Part shown: positions 5,798-10,761 of the stretch, piece after piece | Position numbering within the stretch: position 1 is the first letter of the stretch | Layout: each line of letters begins with the position of its first letter | Assembly (NCBI GenBank): GCA_020216655.1 | Contig: JAIWNU010000067.1 | Span: 1 to 10,761, forward strand | Reading direction: 5' to 3' | Length of the DNA: 10,761 nt | Source of the DNA: Treponema sp. | GTDB lineage: Bacteria; Spirochaetota; Spirochaetia; Treponematales; Breznakiellaceae | The notes under the pieces: generated by a model | What the model saw: the letters and a program-made list of their open reading frames with translations, nothing else | Databases searched by the model: none | What the model was told of the DNA's origin: nothing | Made by a program: the position numbers and the translations under genes

Positions 5798-6847
5798 ATG
5801 GCGGTAGAACGACCAGATCTGGGGCTTCCTCCGGGAAGCCTTGTCTATGTGGGGGATCGGAAACCTACTGAAACCAGTCTTTCTGTCATTGGGTATGATC
5901 CTATCGGTTCATGGATAAAAACAGCCGACACGGTGGAAGAACTTTTATCCTACCGAAACGAAGCGGGCATTACCTGGATTAACGTAAATGGCCTTAATGA
6001 TATGGATTCTCTTTCCAAACTGGCGAAAACCTATTGCCTCCATAACCTTACCTTGGAAGATATTCTCAACACCGAACACCGGCCCAAGGTAGAAGAATTT
6101 GAGGATTATCTCTTTATTATCGCCAAGGCTATTACCTGGAACGAAGAGAAGGGGCCTGAATACGAACAAATTTCCATCGTTCTCACTAAAAATACGGTGA
6201 TTACCTTTCAGGAACATCCGGGGGACTGTTTTGATACTATCCGCAAGAGAATAGAGGTTAACGCAGGGCGGATTCGCAAAATGGGGAGCGATTACCTGGC
6301 CTACGCACTCCTGGATTCCATGGTAGACGATTATTTTAAGACCCTGGACCAGCTGGGACAGCGGCTCGAAGATTTTGAGAACCAGGCGGTGGATGAAACG
6401 GGCAGGCATTTTTTAAAACAGCTCCAGCAGGTAAAGCAGCAGGTACTGGCCCTGCGGCGGGTCATTTGGCCATTGCGGGAAAGCATTGCTACCTTGCAGC
6501 GGCTAGAGACAGAGCTGATTTCAGAAGAACTCCATCCCTTCCTCAAGGACCTGTATGATAACATCCTGCAAAGCGCCGAAACAATTGAAGGTTACCGGGA
6601 ATTGATAGTGAGCATTATGGAAGTGAACCTCTCATCGGTATCAAACAAGATGAACGAGGTTATGAAGGTCCTGACTATTATATCAACCATATTTATCCCT
6701 CTGACCTTTGTTGTCGGTGTTTACGGCATGAATTTTAAATTTATGCCCGAACTGGAACACCCGCTTGGCTATCCGATTACCTGGTCTGTCATGATCCTCA
6801 TCGCCCTGGGGATGGTGGCCTTCTTTAAACGCCGGCACTGGTTGTGA
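5798..6847 (+). CDS. corA: CorA-family divalent cation (Mg2+/Co2+) channel
   Basis: This 349-residue protein is the same length class as Thermotoga maritima CorA (351). It aligns by eye through the whole cytoplasmic funnel, with LPPGSLVYVG at the start, LEDILNTEHRPKVEEFEDYLF, a long stalk helix and SSVSNKMNEVMKVLTIISTIF. Two C-terminal membrane helices (about 290-309 and 325-343) are joined by a loop bearing the signature YGMNF (GMN at 310-312) that forms the pore selectivity filter. The tail ends in basic KRRHWL. It should form a pentameric inner-membrane channel that closes when cytoplasmic Mg2+ is high. The frame is open 57 nt further upstream to a TTG, but the ATG at 5798 has AAGGAG at 5787-5792 (5-nt spacing) and fits the family, so it was chosen. 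The gene leads a rightward run; the next gene starts 13 nt after its stop. Confidence 0.96.
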   Translation: MAVERPDLGLPPGSLVYVGDRKPTETSLSVIGYDPIGSWIKTADTVEELLSYRNEAGITWINVNGLNDMDSLSKLAKTYCLHNLTLEDILNTEHRPKVEEFEDYLFIIAKAITWNEEKGPEYEQISIVLTKNTVITFQEHPGDCFDTIRKRIEVNAGRIRKMGSDYLAYALLDSMVDDYFKTLDQLGQRLEDFENQAVDETGRHFLKQLQQVKQQVLALRRVIWPLRESIATLQRLETELISEELHPFLKDLYDNILQSAETIEGYRELIVSIMEVNLSSVSNKMNEVMKVLTIISTIFIPLTFVVGVYGMNFKFMPELEHPLGYPITWSVMILIALGMVAFFKRRHWL

Positions 6848-6853
6848 TATACT
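6824..6853 (+). promoter_or_regulatory. Possible internal promoter giving a leaderless mRNA for the membrane fusion gene
   Basis: TTTAAA (6824-6829, 4/6 to -35), an 18-nt spacer and TATACT (6848-6853, 5/6 to -10) lie across the end of corA. Exactly 7 nt separate TATACT from the ATG at 6861, so transcription would start at the start codon. No Shine-Dalgarno precedes that ATG, which fits. Confidence 0.3.
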
Positions 6854-6860
6854 CCTTTTC

Positions 6861-7514
6861 ATGAATACATGGATTGAATGGTTTGGTACCTTTGCCTCAG
6901 TAGTGGTTGCCGTCAGCTTGACCCTTAAAAATATCAAGCGGCTTCGGATTGTAAACCTCATAGGTTCTTTGGCTTTTGCAATTTACGGCTTTCTTATTTC
7001 CACATGGCCCGTGTTCGGCCTCAATGCGTTCATCGTGCTGGTGAACAGTTACTATTTATATGTCATGGCCCGGGATGCAAAACGGCCAGAGACCTTTGAA
7101 ATTCTTTATGTTAACCTGGTGCATGACGAATATGCCCAGCGTTTCTTGCAGTTCTATGGACCAGATATCAGGAAATTTTTCCCCTCCTTTCCGCTCACCG
7201 GCCAAAACGATTACCTGGCGAGCCTGGAAGCCTGCTTTATTTTGCGGCAGACCGTACCGGTATCCCTTGTTGTGTACCGCCGGGATGCAAATGGCGATCT
7301 ATCCATATTGATGGATTATGCGATCCCCGCATACCGGGACCTTAAGAATGCAAAATTCTTCCTGGAAACTGCTATCAGTAATATTGCCCGTACCGCCAAG
7401 GTGGTGCATGCTCAGGCGGAAGTCCCGGTCCATGAGGCTTATCTTAAAAAGATCGGTTTTACCAAGGTTGGTACCTCCGGGGCGGTCCAACTGTATCAGA
7501 AAAACCTCGGTTAA
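6861..7514 (+). CDS. YgjV/SemiSWEET-like three-helix membrane domain fused to an acetyltransferase-like domain
   Basis: This 217-residue protein has two parts. Residues 5-22, 29-47 and 50-68 are three hydrophobic helices (WIEWFGTFASVVVAVSLTL, then RIVNLIGSLAFAIYGFLIS, then VFGLNAFIVLVNSYYLYV). The pattern recalls the three-helix bundle of SemiSWEET/PQ-loop and YgjV-type proteins. Residues about 78-216 are soluble. They end with DYAIPAYRDLKNAKFFLE and VHEAYLKKIGFTKVG-QLYQKNL, the usual closing strand-helix-strand of GNAT acetyltransferases. No clear acetyl-CoA RxxGxG/A loop is seen; the matching position reads RDLKNAK, so activity is doubtful. Similar small fusion proteins are, as I recall, widespread and uncharacterised. 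No Shine-Dalgarno precedes the ATG. The gene lies between corA and sua5 with short gaps. The function is unknown; small-solute transport or a membrane-tethered modifier are both only guesses. Confidence 0.75.
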   Translation: MNTWIEWFGTFASVVVAVSLTLKNIKRLRIVNLIGSLAFAIYGFLISTWPVFGLNAFIVLVNSYYLYVMARDAKRPETFEILYVNLVHDEYAQRFLQFYGPDIRKFFPSFPLTGQNDYLASLEACFILRQTVPVSLVVYRRDANGDLSILMDYAIPAYRDLKNAKFFLETAISNIARTAKVVHAQAEVPVHEAYLKKIGFTKVGTSGAVQLYQKNLG

Positions 7515-7533
7515 TTGGTAAAAAGGCTGCGCT

Positions 7534-8580
7534 GTGGCGATACTGCTTTCTACGGTTGCTGAGGACATTGAACGGGCTGCCAGAGCTATTCGGGAAGGCA
7601 AACTGGTAGCCTTTCCTACTGAGACGGTTTATGGTCTTGGAGGCCAGGCGACCAATACCGCTGCCCTGGCTCGGATTTTCGAGGCAAAACGGCGGCCCTC
7701 CTTTGACCCACTTATCGTGCATATCGCCGAAAAAGAAAAGCTTTCTGAAGTAGCAGCCCTGTCCCTGCTCAGTGAGGAACGCCGTAATCTGGTACAGCGC
7801 CTGGCTGAAAACCTGTGGCCCGGGCCCCTGACCCTGATTCTGCCAAAACAAAACAGCATCCCCGATCTAGCTACGAGCGGTCTCGCTACCGTTGCGGTCC
7901 GTCTCCCGGCTCACCCCGTAGCCCGGGACCTGATCCGCCGCGCGGGGGTTCCGGTGGCCGCGCCGAGCGCCAACCCCTTCGGTTACCTGAGCCCAACCAA
8001 GGCAGAGCATGTGCTCAAGCAGCTTGGGGACCGGGTCGATTTTATTATCGATGGGGGTAAATGCGAGGTAGGCGTAGAGTCCACCGTGCTGGACCTGAGC
8101 GGCGATACCATCACCATCATGCGCCCCGGCGGTCTATCCCGTGAACGGATAGAATCACTTATTGGTCCGGTAAGCCATATTGATAGAACCACAAGCCATC
8201 CCACTGCTCCGGGGCAGCTTCCGAGCCACTATGCCCCCCGGGCAGCCCTGAGCCTGTACCCGCTCGGAGCAATTCCGGTAGCTATTACCGAATTGCCGCA
8301 GCAACAGCTGGCCTGTCTCTTTTTTGATGAAAAAAGCCGCAGCCGATGGCTGGCTGACTTTAGTCGAGCTTTCCCCGCTAAGGATGCGCCGCTAACGCGG
8401 GTGCTTACTCCTACGTCATCGCTCTTAGAGGCTGCAGCTAACCTCTTTGATATACTGCACGAACTGGATGCCCTCGGTGTGGATCAAATCCTTGCAGAAC
8501 GGGTTCCTGACCGGGACCTGGGGCCAGCTATTAACGATCGGCTCTACAAGGCCCGGGGCGAGGCAAAAGAAAGCCGCTAG
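7534..8580 (+). CDS. sua5: Sua5-type L-threonylcarbamoyl-AMP synthase (tRNA t6A biosynthesis)
   Basis: This 348-residue enzyme makes threonylcarbamoyl-AMP from threonine, bicarbonate and ATP, the first step of t6A37 in tRNAs reading ANN codons. The YrdC domain (about 8-205) shows FPTETVYGLG at 27-36, KRRPSFDPLIVHI at 52-64 with the KxR element, WPGPLTLILPK at 95-105, and SAN at 145-147 for the SxN element. The linker PGQLPSHYAPRA (227-238) closes over the active site and leads to the C-terminal SUA5 domain (about 239-345). This is the long Sua5 form and not the short TsaC form. Translation starts at GTG 7534 with AAAAGG at 7521-7526 (7-nt spacing), 19 nt after the previous stop. Its TAG shares bases with the stop codon of the converging gene. 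The protein is cytoplasmic and very probably essential. Confidence 0.96.
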   Translation: MAILLSTVAEDIERAARAIREGKLVAFPTETVYGLGGQATNTAALARIFEAKRRPSFDPLIVHIAEKEKLSEVAALSLLSEERRNLVQRLAENLWPGPLTLILPKQNSIPDLATSGLATVAVRLPAHPVARDLIRRAGVPVAAPSANPFGYLSPTKAEHVLKQLGDRVDFIIDGGKCEVGVESTVLDLSGDTITIMRPGGLSRERIESLIGPVSHIDRTTSHPTAPGQLPSHYAPRAALSLYPLGAIPVAITELPQQQLACLFFDEKSRSRWLADFSRAFPAKDAPLTRVLTPTSSLLEAAANLFDILHELDALGVDQILAERVPDRDLGPAINDRLYKARGEAKESR

Positions 8581-10529
8581 TCGGTGCTAATATAGTCAGA
8601 AAATTCATCATCCACCGATATTAAAAGATCTCCTGTTTCTTCGTCGCCCAAACGGGCAACAGCCCCTAAAGTTCGGGGCCGGCCCGTATCAAGATCCAGT
8701 TTTCCCCGCCGCCAGGTGGTTTCGTAAAAGAGGAGCTTTTTTGTTTCGGGGATTCCCATTTGGATAAGCCGTTCTGCTCCGGCTCGGATCAGGGCTGCTT
8801 TTTTGCGGCAGTCCTCAGGGCTGCCTAATTCCCATACACCCAGTTGGATAGAATTCGCTGGATTCTGCACATCCCCGAAAAACTCGCCACGCAGGCACCG
8901 GTCCCGGCTGCCACCTAAATAGGGTACAAAGTCTGCGTGTTCTGCAAGTTTCCGGTCCGTGGCACCGAAATTGCCTGTGGCAGGGTCCAGGGTAAAAATG
9001 ACGGTTCGCTCTACCGCCTGGCCGTAGGCCTTAAACATAATGCCCTTTAATTCGCCGTTTCGGTTCAGGGTTTGCGAAATAGAATCTTCACGTTTTAAGA
9101 TACGGACCGCTTCCAAAAGCCAAAGCCTGAGTTCTGCCGTATCAGTCTTGTAGTTTTCCAGGTCTTCCCGGAATGCTGCAAGCGATATGGACTCATAACG
9201 GCAGGAAAGGAAGGAGCGGTAGATATCCCGCACATTATTTTTACGGGCGAATTGCAGGATGAGGTCCCAAATTAAAATTTCGAGCTTTTTGCACCGCCAA
9301 ACATAGGCAGCAATTTCTGCCTTATCGGCGTTTACCTTCGGTGCATCCGATGCGCTCATGGCCTTGAATTCGGCAAGCCTCGTTTCCAGAGCCCGTAGCT
9401 CGCTTTCTTCCCGCTGCTCTGCTTTAGGGAGCCTGATTATCCACCGGGTTCCCTGTCCCGGCTCGCTGTGAACTGAAATGTTTTCAGTGCCAAAGGCGGC
9501 GTAAATTTGCCGTGTCCCCTGGCCTTCTCCCATGTTTGCCTTAGTGGTAATTCCCACAAACTGGGGCCGCCCGTCGGGGCCAACCTGCAGTTTATTTTTA
9601 TCAATACCAATACCATTGTCTTCTACCGTAAGGAGTATCCAGGGGCTTACATCCTGCAGGGAAATAGAAAGGAGCCCCGGCCGGTCCGCGGCCTTAATGG
9701 CGTCCAGGGCGTTAGAAACCAGGTTCACGATAGCCCGGGCCGCTTCCAGGTAGTGGGCCCGTGCTTCCCCCACATTGGGCGCAAAGCGGAGTACCAGTTC
9801 GCAGTTTACCGGTGAATGTTCCACCATGGGAATGATACGGTCAATAATGAGTTCTTTAAGATTGATGGTTCTGAATCGCTGCACCGAATCGCGGAAAAGG
9901 TTCAGGGTGTTAACCAGGGCTGTTGTTTCCCGGTTTATGTCTTCGATAATACGGGAACAGTTTTCCGCTGTAAGTGCCCCGGCCATATCGGCAATGAGCC
10001 TGATTGCCTTTTTTGCATCATGACGGATTTTTCCCAGTTCATCCGCCGTGCCGGAACTGATGCCGATTTTGGGAATCGTTTCGCGAATGCTGCGGGCTTC
10101 CCCTTCCAGGCGGATAAAGTTGAGGGCCCGCCAGTTTAAACGTTCCTTTTCGGCAAAACCGCGGCGCTTGTAAAACATCAATATTTCTGCCTGCCGTTCC
10201 CAGATATAAAGATCGATGACAGCCTCTTCCGGGGCAATCGATGCAAGGTGTGCCAAAAAGGCCGAGCCAATTCCCTTGCTGCGGCCGAATGGACTGGTTA
10301 CCTGCTTGTAAATATGGAGCCGTTTTTTCTCCGGGTCGGACCAGACCTCTATAAAGCCAAGAATCTCCCGTTCTTCTTCCCATACGAAGGAGTACTGGTA
10401 ATCCTTCTCGAGCCGTTCATCCACCGCATAGGGGGTTGGGATGATGAAACTATCGATGTTCAGGCTGGGGTTCCGGCGGATGCGGTCCTCCAGTTCTCGG
10501 TTAAAAGGTTTGATATACAGGCTCGTCAT
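8577..10529 (-). CDS. GNAT acetyltransferase-histidine kinase fusion with an unidentified C-terminal domain
   Basis: This 650-residue protein appears soluble. Residues about 3-145 form a GNAT domain, with the acetyl-CoA loop GRSKGIGSAFL at 82-92 (R83xxG86xG88) and the closing MFYKRRGFAEKERLN. A helical segment (about 166-210) has a possible phosphoacceptor in KIRHDAKKAI (His170). Residues about 225-370 are an ATPase domain of the GHKL type: N-box VNLVSNALDAI with Asn269 and Asn273, G1 box VEDNGIGID with Asp304, a variant G2 GEGQGTRQIY (334-343), and SEPGQGTRWIIRLP near the end. Residues about 390-650 are mostly helical at first and then mixed, with no family I recognise. The frame extends 27 nt upstream to a TTG at 10556. 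The ATG at 10529 was chosen because a TTGACA lies at 10564-10559 and no Shine-Dalgarno serves either start. No response regulator is next to it. Confidence 0.85.
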   Translation of the reverse strand: MTSLYIKPFNRELEDRIRRNPSLNIDSFIIPTPYAVDERLEKDYQYSFVWEEEREILGFIEVWSDPEKKRLHIYKQVTSPFGRSKGIGSAFLAHLASIAPEEAVIDLYIWERQAEILMFYKRRGFAEKERLNWRALNFIRLEGEARSIRETIPKIGISSGTADELGKIRHDAKKAIRLIADMAGALTAENCSRIIEDINRETTALVNTLNLFRDSVQRFRTINLKELIIDRIIPMVEHSPVNCELVLRFAPNVGEARAHYLEAARAIVNLVSNALDAIKAADRPGLLSISLQDVSPWILLTVEDNGIGIDKNKLQVGPDGRPQFVGITTKANMGEGQGTRQIYAAFGTENISVHSEPGQGTRWIIRLPKAEQREESELRALETRLAEFKAMSASDAPKVNADKAEIAAYVWRCKKLEILIWDLILQFARKNNVRDIYRSFLSCRYESISLAAFREDLENYKTDTAELRLWLLEAVRILKREDSISQTLNRNGELKGIMFKAYGQAVERTVIFTLDPATGNFGATDRKLAEHADFVPYLGGSRDRCLRGEFFGDVQNPANSIQLGVWELGSPEDCRKKAALIRAGAERLIQMGIPETKKLLFYETTWRRGKLDLDTGRPRTLGAVARLGDEETGDLLISVDDEFSDYISTD

Positions 10530-10535
10530 GGTTCT

Positions 10536-10564
10536 ACTTTCTGCGCCTTGCTGCAAGCTGTCAA
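10536..10564 (-). promoter_or_regulatory. Possible promoter of the GNAT-kinase gene
   Basis: On the minus strand a perfect TTGACA (10564-10559) is followed by a 17-nt spacer and GAAAGT (10541-10536), only 3/6 to -10. Transcription would start at or next to the ATG at 10529. The strong -35 and weak -10 make this uncertain. Confidence 0.3.
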
Positions 10565-10584
10565 GGTATTTTTTTTAGTTCCTA

Positions 10585-10614
10585 TTGATAGAAACCAGCT
10601 TTATTTGATATACC
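10585..10614 (+). promoter_or_regulatory. Putative promoter of the gene at the right edge
   Basis: TTGATA (10585-10590, 5/6 to -35), an 18-nt spacer and TATACC (10609-10614, 4/6 to -10) predict a transcript starting near 10621. The -10 lies in the small inverted repeat GATAT-ACC-ATATC (10607-10619), which could also be a protein site. Confidence 0.4.
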
Positions 10615-10620
10615 ATATCC

Positions 10621-10720
10621 GCGACGCCGTGCCTGCCCCGCCCGGCGCGACCGCAACGAGGCCACTGGTATGCTCAATGCGATTGCACTGGGGTGAAATG
10701 TTCTTTTACAGAGGTAGGAT
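10621..10720 (+). promoter_or_regulatory. GC-rich leader of about 100 nt, possibly structured
   Basis: The predicted transcript start coincides with an abrupt change from AT-rich to GC-rich sequence (GCGACGCCGTGCCTGCCCCG at 10621-10640). CGCCG (10625-10629) can pair with CGGCG (10643-10647). CCTGCC (10632-10637) can pair with GGTAGG (10713-10718), which overlaps the ribosome-binding site of the next gene. It does not match a riboswitch class that I can identify. The regulatory role is inference. Confidence 0.35.
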
Positions 10721-10761
10721 ATGCGTCACCTTTCTCTCGATCCCCTGGTGGAACAGGCCGG
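10721..10761 (+). CDS. Start of an unidentified gene, cut by the window edge
   Basis: An ATG at 10721 with GAGG at 10711-10714 (6-nt spacing) opens a frame reading MRHLSLDPLVEQA up to the edge. An in-frame TAG at 10715 rules out a longer start. Thirteen complete codons are too few to assign a family. It is divergent from the GNAT-kinase gene and has its own promoter and leader. Confidence 0.55.
   Translation, partial: MRHLSLDPLVEQA

Noticed and set aside
10530..10556. Upstream TTG start for the GNAT-kinase protein
   Set aside because: It has no ribosome-binding site, and it would add nine residues lying over the predicted promoter; the GNAT domain begins naturally after the ATG at 10529.
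10621..10720. Possible FMN or cobalamin riboswitch, suggested by GGGGTGAAAT and GGCCACTGG
   Set aside because: The other conserved blocks of both classes (the GGCGGT element of FMN; the B12 box and GGTG-AA-TCC element of cobalamin) are absent and the order of the fragments is wrong.
10643..10720. tRNA-like sequence
   Set aside because: No TTCGANNC T-loop motif, anticodon stem or acceptor stem could be assembled.

Overview
The window looks like a chromosomal segment from a spirochaete, most likely a Treponema/Spirochaeta relative. This is inferred from four things: a multi-spanning membrane chemoreceptor, a second soluble chemoreceptor-like protein with a sugar-diacid domain, an outer-membrane-type barrel protein beside a plant-polysaccharide hydrolase, and frequent TTG/GTG starts. 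No rRNA, tRNA, CRISPR array, transposase or attachment site was seen. No species is claimed.

Layout. From 1 to 5636 everything reads leftward. Read in the direction of transcription, the order is: a GH9 endoglucanase/cellodextrinase without a signal peptide (5636-3885); a secreted protein with an outer-membrane-barrel C-terminus (3833-2763); a soluble sugar-diacid sensor ending in a chemoreceptor signalling tip (2651-2058); a HAD-family pyrimidine-nucleotidase-like phosphatase (1995-1363) closely coupled to a two-helix membrane protein (1359-820); and a membrane chemoreceptor that runs off the left edge (761 to <1). From 5798 to 8580 three genes read rightward with gaps of 13 and 19 nt: CorA-type divalent-cation channel, a three-helix membrane domain fused to an acetyltransferase-like domain, and Sua5 threonylcarbamoyl-AMP synthase. 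A GNAT-histidine-kinase fusion (10529-8577) converges on Sua5, and the two stop codons share the bases CTAG. A last gene begins at 10721 behind a GC-rich leader of about 100 nt and leaves the window after 13 full codons.

How the genes may work together. The sugar-diacid receptor, the membrane receptor, the GH9 enzyme and the barrel protein fit a cell that senses and digests plant-derived sugars. Each of the first four transcription units appears to have its own promoter, so this is a neighbourhood and not one operon. CorA, the membrane fusion and Sua5 look like a housekeeping run without a shared pathway.

Most interesting points: the GNAT + histidine-kinase + unknown C-terminal domain protein; the minimal chemoreceptor with altered tip residues; a hairpin that hides the Shine-Dalgarno of the membrane chemoreceptor only in read-through transcripts; the GC-rich leader before the last gene; a recurring ATACT-type -10 element, including the same 10-mer in two promoters; and several genes whose -10 element sits so close to the start codon that a leaderless mRNA is likely.
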